DNA of 22,500 nucleotides from Cryptomeria japonica (Eukaryota; Streptophyta; Pinopsida; Cupressales; Cupressaceae): positions 127,501 through 150,000 of the forward strand of contig NW_026729181.1 of the NCBI RefSeq assembly GCF_030272615.1, given 5' to 3'. Of this stretch, positions 1 to 10,585 are shown piece after piece. The position numbers and the translations under genes are program-made. The notes beneath the pieces were generated by a model, which saw only the letters and a program-made list of their open reading frames with translations, was not told where the DNA came from and did no database searches. Positions within the stretch are counted from its first letter, which is position 1, and every line of letters starts with the position of its first letter.

Positions 1-2100
1 TTGCCCAGGGTGCGCTCCGAAGCGGGGTTACTGGAGCGCCCCCTCTTTTTTTGTCAGAGCGTTTGGTGGGGTTTCTCGCATTGGCTCTTCCCAGGCCCGG
101 TTGTTGGGTGCGCTCCCACCCTGGCGCGCGCGAAGTTGGAAGTTGGGTTAATTGCCCGGGCGCGCACCTTCGCCAGGGTGGGCACCTTGGTGCGCACACC
201 TTGGCTGGGCTGCGCACCAGGGCGGGCTCAAGATGGCACCAGCATTCCCTTTTTCTCACTATCTTTCAAAACGGAAATTTTAAAATCTCGTTTTTTTTTT
301 GCCTTTTATGGAAATTAGTGAAGGCATCGCATCAAAGGTGCGCACCTCGCTGCCCACCTTGGTGTGCTCCGAGGTGCCCACCACGGTGCGCAACGCCGGT
401 GCGAACCCGGGAGCGCCCCGATGTGTGCTCCAAGGTGCGGCGTGCACGAAGTCGGACCCCGGTTTGCCCCGGGTGCGCACCTCGCGTGCACCTTGGTGCG
501 CACACCTTGGCTGGGTTGCGCGGCCTGGTGGGCACCATGGTGCGCACCAAGGAGCGCTCCGAAGTGTGCTCCAAGGTGCGGCGTGCACGAAGTCGGAGCC
601 CGGTTTGCCCCGGGTACGCACCTCGCGTGCACCTTCGCCGGGGTGGGCACCTCGGCTGGGTTGCGCGCCCTGGTGCGCACCAAGGAGCGCTCCGAAGTGT
701 GCTCCAAGGTGCGGCGTGCACGAAGTCGGAGCCCGGTTTGCCCCGGGTGCGCACCTTCGCCGCGGTGCGCACCATGGCGTGCACGAAGTCGGAGCCCGGT
801 TTGCCCCGGGTGCGCACCTCGCGTGCACCTTCGGCGGGGTTGCGCGCCCTGGTGGGCACCATGGTGCGCACCAAGGAGCGCTCCGAAGTGTGCTCCAAGG
901 TGCGGCGTGCACGAAGTCGGAGCCCGGTTTGCCCCGGGTGCGCACCTCGCGTGCACCTTCGGCGGGGTTGCGCGCCCTGGTGGGCACCATGGTGCGCACC
1001 AAGGAGCGCTCCGAAGTGTGCTCCAAGGTGCGGCGTGCACGAAGTCGGAGCCCGGTTTGCCCCGGGTGCGCACCTCGCGTGCACCTTCGCCGCGGTGGGC
1101 ACCATGGCGTGCACGAAGTCGGAGCCCGGTTTGCCCCGGGTGCGCACCTCGCGTGCACCTTCGCCGGGGTGGGCACCTCGGCTGGGTTGCGCGCCCTGGT
1201 GCGCACCAAGGAGCGCTCCGAAGTGTGCTCCAAGGTGCGGCGTGCACGAAGTCGGAGCCCGGTTTGCCCCGGGTGCGCACCTCGCGTGCACCTTCGCCAG
1301 GGTGGGCACCTCGGTGCGCACACCTTCTCAATGTTTTCTTGCCTTTTCTGGAAATTGGTGAAGGCAGCGCATCAAAGGTGCGCACCTCGGTGTGCTCCGA
1401 GGTGCGAACCCGAGAGCGCTCCGAGGTGCCCACGAAGTCGAAAGTCGGGTTAATTGCATTGTTTTCCCCGGGTGCGCAACATCGGCGCGCACCAAGGAGG
1501 GCTCCGAAGTGTGCTCCAAGGTGCGCACGATGGCGTGCACCTCTGGTGCGCACGATTCGGAGCTCGGTTTGACCGGGGTGCGCACACCTTGGCTGGGTTG
1601 CGCACCTTTTGTGCGCTCCAAGGTGCGCACGAAGTCGGAGCTCGGTTTGCCCCGGGTGCGCACCTTCGCCAGGGTGCGCACCTTGATGCGCACGCCTTGG
1701 CTGGGCTGCGCACCTTGGTGGGCGCCATGGTGCGCACCTTTCGTGCGCTCCAAGGTGCGCACGAAGTCGGAGCTCGGTTTGCCCCGGGTGCGCACCTTGG
1801 TGGGCGCCATGGTGCACTCCGAGGTGCCCAAGATTGGTGCGCACCAAGGAGCGCTCCGAAGTGCGCTCCAAGGTGCGCGCGAAGTCGAAAGTTGGGTTAA
1901 TTGTCCGGTTTGCCTCGGGTGCGCACCTTGCGTGCACCTTCGCCAGGGTGGGCGCCTTGGTGCGCACACCTTGGCTGGGCTGCGCACACCTTGGCACCCG
2001 CGTTTCCTTCATTTTAAATTTTTTTTTTTTACAATCTCTCAAGTGGGAAATTCTATAATCTCAACTTTTTTTGCCTTTTCAGGAAACTTTTGAATGGAGC
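1..2100. repeat. GTGCGCAC-rich IGS repeat array
   Basis: The stretch is built from shuffled short modules: a clamp around the palindrome GTGCGCAC, a module cacgaagtcggagcccgg, a module gtttgccccgggtgcgcac, and gctccgaagtgtgctccaag. Their order varies, so the period is irregular (about 50-130 bp). Both strands stay open in several frames because stop codons are rare in these modules. No codon-like constraint, start context or domain supports a gene here. It is followed by T-rich DNA at about 2019-2075 and a last GCGCATCA-type module. Confidence 0.85.
221..338. repeat. T-rich dispersed module (type copy of ten)
   Basis: The module starts near GGGCTCAAGATGGCACC, runs through tcactatctttcaaaacgg and an AT-rich core (aaattttaaaatct), then a run of 8-10 T, and ends in a short inverted repeat (tgcctt ... 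aaggca) before gcgcatcaaagg. Further full copies are at 3940-4063, 4461-4577, 4816-4933, 5285-5402, 5780-5897, 6547-6663, 7180-7297, 7650-7767 and 8145-8262. Shortened forms occur near 1330-1378, 2010-2105, 9254-9302 and 9946-10041. It is the only AT-rich element in an otherwise GC-rich array, so it sets the higher-order period of about 360-770 bp. Function unknown. Confidence 0.85.
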
Positions 2101-2525
2101 GCATCATTGGTGCGCTCCGAAGTGTGCTCCAAAGCTCTCTCCAGCTGCGTGCACCTGCCCCGGCCGCGCACCCGGCCCCGCCCAGCTTCGCTCACCTGTC
2201 CCGGGCGTCTGGTGCGGAACCTTAGAGTAAGAAACATCACCGTGCACCTTGGCCAACGTGCGCGACTCGACCGAGCGCGCACTGGCCGAGGTGCACACCG
2301 ATTTCACCTGGGTGCGCGCGCAGCACCTCGGGCGCACCGGGGTGCGCGCACAACGCCCGGGTTGCACCGTGGCCTGTGTGCTCGGGGCGCCTCGGGTGCG
2401 CGCTCGGTGTCGCCCCCGCGCGCGCGGTAGTGCGGGCAGCGCACCCCGGCCCGGCCCGGCCCCGACGAGAACGCAAACGGGCAAAAGGTTTATTCAAATA
2501 GCATTGCGACGCCCGGCGAAAAACT
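2101..2525. other. GC-rich spacer on the 3' side of 5S copy 1
   Basis: About 425 bp of mostly non-tandem, very GC-rich sequence with scattered GTGCGC and GTGCACC motifs. It lies beyond the 3' end of the minus-strand 5S gene. I see no gene, RNA fold or promoter motif in it. The last 60 bp turn A-rich (aaaaggtttattcaaatag) just before the 5S terminator. The same segment recurs at 10037-10461 with one C-to-T difference. Confidence 0.7.
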
Positions 2526-2531
2526 AAAAAA
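2526..2531 (-). terminator. Pol III terminator of 5S copy 1
   Basis: Read on the minus strand, six T follow directly after the final CCC of the 5S gene. A run of four or more T right after the gene is the usual RNA polymerase III stop. Confidence 0.9.
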
Positions 2532-2649
2532 GGGTGCAACACCGGGACTTCCCGGGAGGTCACCCATCCCAGTACTACTCCGGCCCAAGCGCGCTTAACT
2601 GCGGAGTTCTGATGGGATCCGGTGCACTAACGCTGGTATGATCGCACCC
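2532..2649 (-). rRNA. 5S ribosomal RNA, copy 1
   Basis: 5S rRNA of the large ribosomal subunit, transcribed by RNA polymerase III. On the minus strand the gene begins GGGTGCGATCATACCAGCG and ends GGTGTTGCACCC, 118 nt before the T run; plant 5S is about 120 nt with its terminal T residues. The ends pair as helix I (GGGTGC with GCACCC). The internal control region is intact: an A box around nt 50-64 (GTTAAGCGCGCTTGGG, about 2586-2600) and a C box around nt 80-97 (GGATGGGTGACCTCCCGG, about 2553-2570). Nothing suggests a pseudogene. It lies antisense to the 35S direction implied by the Pol I motifs, an L-type (linked) rDNA arrangement. It differs from copy 2 only at nt 19 (G here, A there). Confidence 0.98.
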
Positions 2650-3052
2650 GTTATGAGCTTGTCGCAGTGTGTACTTAGCAAACCGCGACCCACGTGCGAA
2701 TCCACCCCGGCCACCCACCCCCGTCGAGGTGCACACCCTCCCTCGCGAAGTGCGCCCCGTTCGCCAAGTGTGAGCCCTGCCCGGGTGCGCGCACCTTGCT
2801 AGGGCGTCGGGTGTGCACCCGGCCCGGCCTACGTGCGTGCACCTGGAGGGGGCGTCGTGTGCGTGCAGTGTCCCGTCTGCAACGCGGTGCCCACACACCA
2901 CCTCGGGCGCAACGACCTGCGCTCACATGTGGGCCGAGTGCACCTTGGTGCATGTTCGGGGCGCCTCGGGTGCACGCTCGATCTTGCCCCGGTGCACCAA
3001 GGCGCTCGGTTTGCCCCGGGTGCGCACTTGGTGCAAGGTGGGCACCCAAAAT
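2650..3052. other. 5' flank of 5S copy 1, GC-rich spacer
   Basis: This is the upstream side of the minus-strand 5S gene. Position -1 is C, as is usual in plant 5S genes. The -28 region reads about TAAGTA rather than a clear TATA element. The rest is GC-rich with loose GTGCACC and GGCGTCG motifs and no strict tandem period. No other gene is visible. The same sequence recurs at 10586-10988. Confidence 0.6.
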
Positions 3053-3390
3053 AGGGATCAAGCACCAAAACACAAGTTTCGGGATGCAAAATGGGACCCA
3101 AGGACCACAAATGCGTTCCAAGACCCATGATGGGTCCACGAGAACAAAAATGTGTTCCGAGACTTAATAAACAAATATTGGGTTTTAGGAGAAGAAACAT
3201 GCTCTGATGCCCAAAACGAGAATCGACCCCGAAAAGGCCACAGGCCAAAAGTGGGATGCGAGACAAAAAAAAATGGGACCCGAGGACCAAAATTGGGTTC
3301 CCAGGTCGAAGACAGGGCAACCGGACAAGAAACGACCTCTAAGGCTCGAAATGAGTCCCGACGACTAAAACTTGACAAGAAGCACCCATC
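3053..3390. repeat. A-rich degenerate repeat stretch
   Basis: Base composition changes sharply here to A-rich. A loose motif of about 30 bp (aaaatgggacccaaggacca and relatives such as aaaaatgggacccgaggacc) recurs with much divergence. There is no open frame of note. The stretch is duplicated at 10989-11326. Confidence 0.6.
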
Positions 3391-3904
3391 AGGCACCCAA
3401 CTCGACACCCATGGGATGCCGACCCACCCGGGCTTCCACCTAGCACACCTTGGCACCCACCCACCCTCGCACCCAACCTCGCACCCAACTTAGCACCTTT
3501 GAACCCACATTGGCACTCACCCTGACCCTGGCACCTTGGAACCCACATTGGCACTCACCTTGACCCTGGCACCCACCTTTGCACTCACCTTGGGACCCAC
3601 CCTGGCTCCCACCTCGGCACCCACCCAGACACCCACCTTGGTTCCTTGGCACCCACCTTGGATCCTTGGCACCCACCCCGACACCCACCTTGGCACGCAA
3701 CTTGGCTACTTGCCACCCACCTTGGCTCCTTGACGCCCACCCCGACAACCACCCCGTGACCTACCCTGGCTAGGGTTGGTGCACACCCACCCTGGTGCCC
3801 ACCTTGGCACCCACCCTATGACCCACCTTGGCACGCACCTTAGTACCCACCCCGTTACCCACCCTAGGACCCACCCCGTGACCCACCTTGGCCAGGGTGG
3901 GTGC
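3391..3904. repeat. CACCC-rich degenerate tandem tract 1
   Basis: A run of 12-16-bp variants of CACCCACCTTGG and cacccaccctgg. The plus strand is pyrimidine-rich and the minus strand carries many GGGTGGGTG runs. It ends in a polarity flip (CACCTTGG, then CCAGGGTGGGTGC) where the sequence returns to the GTGCGCAC array. It is duplicated at 11327-11840. Confidence 0.85.
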
Positions 3905-5559
3905 CTTGGTGCGCACAACTTGCCTGGGCTGCACACCAGGGCGGGCTCAAGATGGCACCCGCGTTCCGTTTTTTTCACTATCTTTCAAAACGGAAATTTT
4001 AAAATCTCATTTTTTTCTTTTTTTTGCCTTTTCTGGAAATTAGTGAAGGCAGCGCATCAAAGGTGCGCAATGCTGGTGCGAACCCGGGAGCGCTCCGATG
4101 TGTGCTCCAAGGTGCGGCGTGCACGAAGTCCGAGCCCGGTTTGCCCCGGGTGCGCACCTCGCGTGCACCTTCGCCGGGGTGAGCACCTTGGCTGGGTTGC
4201 GCGCCCTGGTGCGTACCAAGGAGCGCTCTGAAGTGTGCTCCAAGGTGCGGCGTGCACGAAGTCGGAGCCCGGTTTGCCCCGGGTGTGCACCTCGGGTGCG
4301 CACCTCGCGTGCACCTTCGCTGCGGTGGGCACCTTGGCTGGGTTGCGCGCCTTGGTGGGCACCATGCAGTGCACGAAGTCGGAGCCCGGTTTGCCCCGGG
4401 CGCGCACCTCCGCCAGGGTGGGCACCTTGGTGCGCACAACTTGCCTGGGCTGCGCATCAGGAAGGGCTCAAGATGGCACCCGCGTTCCGTTTTTTTCACT
4501 ATCTTTCAGAACGGAAATTTTAAAATATCGTTTTTTTTTGCCTTTTCTGGAAATTAGTGAAGGCAGCGCATCAAAGGTGCGCAACGCTGGTGCGAACCTG
4601 GGAGCGCTCCGATGTGTGCTCCAAGGTGCGGCGTGCACGAAGTCGGAGCCCGGTTTGCCTCGGGTGCGCCCTGGTGGGCACCATGGTGCGCACCAAGGAG
4701 CGCTCCGAAGTGTGCTCCAAGGTGCGGCCTGCACGAAGTCGGAGCCCGGTTTGCCCCGGGTGTGCACCTCGGGTGGGCACCTTGGTGCGCATGCCTTGCC
4801 TGGGCTGCGCACCAGGGCGGGCTCAAGATGGCACCCGCGTTCCTTTTTTTTCACTATCTTTCAAAACGGAAATTTTAAAATCTCATTTTTTTTTGCCTTT
4901 TTCTGGAAATTAGTGAAGGCAGCGCATCAAAGGTGCGCACCTCGCTGCCCACCACGGTGCGCAACGCCGGTGGGCACCCGGGAGTGCTTCGAAGTGTGCT
5001 CCAAGGTGCTGCGTGCACGTTGTCGGAGCCCGGTTTGCCCCGGGTGCGCACCTCGCGTGCACCTTCGTCGGGGTGGGCACCTTGGCTTGGTTTGCCCCGG
5101 CTGCGCTCCGAAGCGGGGTTATTGGAGCGCCGCCTCTTTTTTTGTCGGAGCGTTTGGTGGGGTTTCTCGCATTGGCTCTTCCGAGGCCCGGTTGCCACCC
5201 TGGCGCGCACGAAGTCGGAAGTAGGGTTAATTGCCCGGGTGCGCACCTTTGCCAGGGTGGCACCTTACCTGGGCTGCGCACCAGGGCGGGCTCAAGATGG
5301 CACGCGCGTTCCGTTTTTTTCACTATCTTTCAAAACGGAAATTTTAAAATCTCCTTTTTTTTTTGCCTTTTCTGGAAATTAGTGAAGGCAGCGCATCAAA
5401 GGTGCGCACCTCGCTGCCCACCTTGGTGTGCTCTGAGGTGCGCACCCGGGAGCGCTACGAAGTGTGCTCCAAGGTGCGGCGTGCACGTTGTCGGAGCCCG
5501 GTTTGCCCCGGGTGCGCACCTCGCCTGCACCTTGGCCGGGGTGGGCACCTTGGCTGGGT
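3905..5559. repeat. GTGCGCAC array block M1
   Basis: The same module vocabulary as 1-2100, with four T-rich modules. From about 4200 on it is a near copy of 6286-7924: offset 2086 at the left and 2364-2365 at the right, because the second copy carries about 278 bp more (near 6726-7060). It contains a short unit with gctccgaagcggggttattg and cctctttttttgtcggagcg, also seen at 1-60, 5560-5620 and 7925-7985. Confidence 0.8.
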
Positions 5560-6173
5560 TTGCCCAGGGTGCGCTCCGAAGCGGGGTTACTGGAGCGCCC
5601 CCTCTTTTTTTGTCAGAGAGTTTGGTGGGGTTTCTCGCATTGGCTCTTCCCAGGCCCGGTTGTTGGGTGCGCTCCCACCCTGGCGCGCGCGAAGTTGGAA
5701 GTTGGGTTAATTGCCCGGGCGCGCACCTTCGCCAGGGTGGGCACCTTGGTGCGCAAACCTTGGCTGGGCTGCGCACCAGGGCGGGCTCAAGATGGCACCA
5801 GCATTCCCTTTTTCTCACTATCTTTCAAAACGGAAATTTTAAAATCTCGTTTTTTTTTTGCCTTTTATGGAAATTAGTGAAGGCATCGCATCAAAGGTGC
5901 GCACCTCGCTGCCCACCTTGGTGTGCTCCGAGGTGCCCACCACGGTGCGCAACGCCGGTGCGAACCCGGGAGCGCCCCGATGTGTGCTCCAAGGTGCGGC
6001 GTGCACGAAGTCGGACCCCGGTTTGCCCCGGGTGCGCACCTCGCGTGCACCTTGGTGCGCACACCTTGGCTGGGTTGCGCGGCCTGGTGGGCACCATGGT
6101 GCGCACCAAGGAGCGCTCCGAAGTGTGCTCCAAGGTGCGGCGTGCACGAAGTCGGAGCCCGGTTTGCCCCGGG
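5560..6173. repeat. Third, partial copy of the left end of the 5S block
   Basis: Matches 1-614 (offset 5559) and 7925-8538 (offset 2365) with only scattered changes, for example gtcagaga for gtcagagc near 5618 and gcgcaaacc for gcgcacacc near 5756. It then leaves the block well before any 5S gene, so this copy has no 5S. Confidence 0.85.
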
Positions 6174-7924
6174 TGCGCACCTTCGCCGCGGTGGGCACCA
6201 TGGCGTGCACGAAGTCGGAGCCCGGTTTGCCCCGGGTGCGCACCTCGCGTGCACCTTCGCCGGGGTGGGCACCTCGGCTGGGTTGCGCGCCCTGGTGCGC
6301 ACCAAGGAGCGCTCTGAAGTGTGCTCCAAGGTGCGGCGTGCACGAAGTCGGAGCCCGGTTTGCCCCGGGTGTGCACCTCGCGTGCGCACCTCGCGTGCAC
6401 CTTCGCTGCGGTGGGCACCTTGGCTGGGTTGCGCGCCTTGGTGGGCACCATGCAGTGCACGAAGTCGGAGCCCGGATTGCCCCGGGCGCGCACCTCCGCC
6501 AGGGTGGGCACCTTGGTGCGCACAACTTGCCTGGGGTGCGCACCAGGAAGGGCTCAAGATGGCACCCGCGTTCCGTTTTTTTCACTATCTTTCAGAACGG
6601 AAATTTTAAAATCTCGTTTTTTTTTGCCTTTTCTGGAAATTAGTGAAGGCAGCGCATCAAAGGTGCGCAACGCTGGTGCGAACCTGGGAGCGCTCCGATG
6701 TGTGCTCCAAGGTGCGGCGTGCACGAAGTCGGACCCCGGTTTGCCCCGGGTGCGCACCTCGCGTGCACCTTGGTGCGCACACCTTGGCTGGGTTGCGCGC
6801 CCTGGTGGGCACCATGGTGCGCACCAAGGAGCGCTCCGAAGTGTGCTCCAAGGTGCGGCGTGCACGAAGTCGGAGCCCGGTTTGCCCCGGGTGCGCACCT
6901 CGCGTGCACCTTCGCCGCGGTGGGCACCATGGCGTGCACGAAGTCGGAGCCCGGTTTGCCCCGGGTGCGCACCTCGCGTGCACCTTCGCCGGGGTGGGCA
7001 CCTTGGTGTGCAGACCTTGGCTGGGTTGCGCGCCCTGGTGGGCACCATGGTGCGCACCAAGGAGCGCTCCGAAGTGTGCTCCAAGGTGCGGCCTGCACGA
7101 AGTCGGAGCCCGGTTTGCCCCGGGTGTGCACCTCGGGTGGGCACCTTGGTGCGCATGCCTTGCCTGGGCTGCGCACCAGGGCGGGCTCAAGATGGCACCC
7201 GCGTTCCTTTTTTTTCACTATCTTTCAAAATGGAAATTTTAAAATCTCATTTTTTTTTGCCTTTTTCTGGAAATTAGTGAAGGCAGCGCATCAAAGGTGC
7301 GCACCTCGCTGCCCACCACGGTGCGCAACGCCGGTGGGCACCCGGGAGTGCTTCGAAGTGTGCTCCAAGGTGCTGCGTGCACGTTGTCGGAGCCCGGTTT
7401 GCCCCGGGTGCGCACCTCGCGTGCACCTTCGTCGGGGTGGGCACCTTGGCTGGGTTTGCCCCGGCTGCGCTCCGAAGCGGGGTTATTGGAGCGCCGCCTC
7501 TTTTTTTGTCGGAGCGTTTGGTGGGGTTTCTCGCATTGGCTCTTCCGAGGCCCGGTTGCCACCCTGGCGCGCACGAAGTCGGAAGTAGGGTTAATTGCCC
7601 GGGTGCGCACCTTTGCCAGGGTGGGCACCTTACCTGGGCTGCGCACCAGGGCGGGCTCAAGATGGCACGCGCGTTCCGTTTTTTTCACTATCTTTCAAAA
7701 CGGAAATTTTAAAATCTCCTTTTTTTTTTGCCTTTTCTGGAAATTAGTGAAGGCAGCGCATCAAAGGTGCGCACCTCGCTGCCCACCTTGGTGTGCTCTG
7801 AGGTGCGCACCCGGGAGCGCTACGAAGTGTGCTCCAAGGTGCGGCGTGCACGTTGTCGGAGCCCGGTTTGCCCCGGGTGCGCACCTCGCCTGCACCTTGG
7901 CCGGGGTGGGCACCTTGGCTGGGT
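6174..7924. repeat. GTGCGCAC array block M2
   Basis: Copy of M1 with about 278 bp of extra module repeats. It holds T-rich modules at 6547-6663, 7180-7297 and 7650-7767. No gene is supported; the long open frames run through both strands. Confidence 0.8.
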
Positions 7925-10461
7925 TTGCCCAGGGTGCGCTCCGAAGCGGGGTTACTGGAGCGCCCCCTCTTTTTTTGTCAGAGCGTTTGGTGGGGTTTCT
8001 CGCATTGGCTCTTCCCAGGCCCGGTTGTTGGGTGCGCTCCCACCCTGGCGCGCGCGAAGTTGGAAGTTGGGTTAATTGCCCGGGCGCGCACCTTCGCCAG
8101 GGTGGGCACCTTGGTGCGCACACCTTGGCTGGGCTGCGCACCAGGGCGGGCTCAAGATGGCACCAGCATTCCCTTTTTCTCACTATCTTTCAAAACGGAA
8201 ATTTTAAAATCTCGTTTTTTTTTTGCCTTTTATGGAAATTAGTGAAGGCATCGCATCAAAGGTGCGCACCTCGCTGCCCACCTTGGTGTGCTCCGAGGTG
8301 CCCACCACGGTGCGCAACGCCGGTGCGAACCCGGGAGCGCCCCGATGTGTGCTCCAAGGTGCGGCGTGCACGAAGTCGGACCCCGGTTTGCCCCGGGTGC
8401 GCACCTCGCGTGCACCTTGGTGCGCACACCTTGGCTGGGTTGCGCGGCCTGGTGGGCACCATGGTGCGCACCAAGGAGCGCTCCGAAGTGTGCTCCAAGG
8501 TGCGGCGTGCACGAAGTCGGAGCCCGGTTTGCCCCGGGTACGCACCTCGCGTGCACCTTCGCCGGGGTGGGCACCTCGGCTGGGTTGCGCGCCCTGGTGC
8601 GCACCAAGGAGCGCTCCGAAGTGTGCTCCAAGGTGCGGCGTGCACGAAGTCGGAGCCCGGTTTGCCCCGGGTGCGCACCTTCGCCGCGGTGCGCACCATG
8701 GCGTGCACGAAGTCGGAGCCCGGTTTGCCCCGGGTGCGCACCTCGCGTGCACCTTCGGCGGGGTTGCGCGCCCTGGTGGGCACCATGGTGCGCACCAAGG
8801 AGCGCTCCGAAGTGTGCTCCAAGGTGCGGCGTGCACGAAGTCGGAGCCCGGTTTGCCCCGGGTGCGCACCTCGCGTGCACCTTCGGCGGGGTTGCGCGCC
8901 CTGGTGGGCACCATGGTGCGCACCAAGGAGCGCTCCGAAGTGTGCTCCAAGGTGCGGCGTGCACGAAGTCGGAGCCCGGTTTGCCCCGGGTGCGCACCTC
9001 GCGTGCACCTTCGCCGCGGTGGGCACCATGGCGTGCACGAAGTCGGAGCCCGGTTTGCCCCGGGTGCGCACCTCGCGTGCACCTTCGCCGGGGTGGGCAC
9101 CTCGGCTGGGTTGCGCGCCCTGGTGCGCACCAAGGAGCGCTCCGAAGTGTGCTCCAAGGTGCGGCGTGCACGAAGTCGGAGCCCGGTTTGCCCCGGGTGC
9201 GCACCTCGCGTGCACCTTCGCCAGGGTGGGCACCTCGGTGCGCACACCTTCTCAATGTTTTCTTGCCTTTTCTGGAAATTGGTGAAGGCAGCGCATCAAA
9301 GGTGCGCACCTCGGTGTGCTCCGAGGTGCGAACCCGAGAGCGCTCCGAGGTGCCCACGAAGTCGAAAGTCGGGTTAATTGCATTGTTTTCCCCGGGTGCG
9401 CTCCGAGGTGCGCAACATCGGCGCGCACCAAGGAGGGCTCCGAAGTGTGCTCCAAGGTGCGCACGATGGCGTGCACCTCTGGTGCGCACGATTCGGAGCT
9501 CGGTTTGACCGGGGTGCGCACACCTTGGCTGGGTTGCGCACCTTTTGTGCGCTCCAAGGTGCGCACGAAGTCGGAGCTCGGTTTGCCCCGGGTGCGCACC
9601 TTCGCCAGGGTGCGCACCTTGATGCGCACGCCTTGGCTGGGCTGCGCACCTTGGTGGGCGCCATGGTGCGCACCTTTCGTGCGCTCCAAGGTGCGCACGA
9701 AGTCGGAGCTCGGTTTGCCCCGGGTGCGCACCTTGGTGGGCGCCATGGTGCACTCCGAGGTGCCCAAGATTGGTGCGCACCAAGGAGCGCTTCGAAGTGC
9801 GCTCCAAGGTGCGCGCGAAGTCGAAAGTTGGGTTAATTGTCCGGTTTGCCTCGGGTGCGCACCTTGCGTGCACCTTCGCCAGGGTGGGCGCCTTGGTGCG
9901 CACACCTTGGCTGGGCTGCGCACACCTTGGCACCCGCGTTTCCTTCATTTTAAATTTTTTTTTTTTACAATCTCTCAAGTGGGAAATTCTATAATCTCAA
10001 CTTTTTTTGCCTTTTCAGGAAACTTTTGAATGGAGCGCATCATTGGTGCGCTCCGAAGTGTGCTCCAAAGCTCTCTCCAGCTGCGTGCACCTGCCCCGGC
10101 CGCGCACCCGGCCCCGCCCAGCTTCGCTCACCTGTCCCGGGCGTCTGGTGCGGAACCTTAGAGTAAGAAACATCACCGTGCACCTTGGCCAACGTGCGCG
10201 ACTCGACCGAGCGCGCACTGGCCGAGGTGCACACCGATTTCACCTGGGTGCGCGCGCAGCACCTCGGGCGCACCGGGGTGCGCGCACAACGCCCGGGTTG
10301 CACCGTGGCCTGTGTGCTCGGGGTGCCTCGGGTGCGCGCTCGGTGTCGCCCCCGCGCGCGCGGTAGTGCGGGCAGCGCACCCCGGCCCGGCCCGGCCCCG
10401 ACGAGAACGCAAACGGGCAAAAGGTTTATTCAAATAGCATTGCGACGCCCGGCGAAAAACT

Positions 10462-10467
10462 AAAAAA
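10462..10467 (-). terminator. Pol III terminator of 5S copy 2
   Basis: Six T on the minus strand directly after the 5S 3' end, identical to copy 1. Confidence 0.9.
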
Positions 10468-10585
10468 GGGTGCAACACCGGGACTTCCCGGGAGGTCACC
10501 CATCCCAGTACTACTCCGGCCCAAGCGCGCTTAACTGCGGAGTTCTGATGGGATCCGGTGCACTAATGCTGGTATGATCGCACCC
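10468..10585 (-). rRNA. 5S ribosomal RNA, copy 2
   Basis: Second complete 5S gene, 118 nt before the T run, with the same ends, A box and C box as copy 1. Its one difference is A instead of G at nt 19 (plus-strand T at 10567), next to the helix I / loop A region. The change is C-to-T at a CpG on the plus strand, as expected from deamination of methylated C. The base is variable among plant 5S genes as far as I know, so the gene is probably functional. No 35S coding sequence lies between the two 5S genes, so they belong to one IGS rather than to two neighbouring rDNA units. Confidence 0.98.

Larger units (their letters stand above)
1..3904. repeat. First copy of the 5S-bearing IGS block (S1)
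   Basis: This block matches 7925-11840 end to end: offset 7924 up to about position 1470, then 7936 after a 12-bp insertion in the second copy. By eye I find only three substitutions and that one indel. It holds, in order, a GTGCGCAC-rich array, a GC-rich spacer, a 5S gene on the minus strand, an A-rich stretch and a CACCC-rich tract. Its left edge lies outside the window. Its right edge is where the second copy continues in CACCC repeats while this copy switches back to GTGCGCAC repeats. A segmental duplication by unequal exchange inside the IGS is the simplest reading. Confidence 0.93.

Noticed and set aside
221-240. CAAGATGGC in the T-rich module as a YY1-type factor site
   Set aside because: A nine-base match inside a repeat is too weak without binding data.
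2466-2530. A tRNA or other small RNA gene beside the 5S
   Set aside because: No cloverleaf or box A/B pair could be made out in the 5S flanks.
7297-9285. Plus-strand open frame of 662 codons, and minus-strand frames such as 8239-9978 and 315-2042
   Set aside because: They overlap each other on opposite strands, consist only of Arg/Cys/Ala/Pro-rich repeat translations, span array junctions and T-rich modules, and show no domain. Absence of stops is a composition effect of GTGCGCAC repeats.
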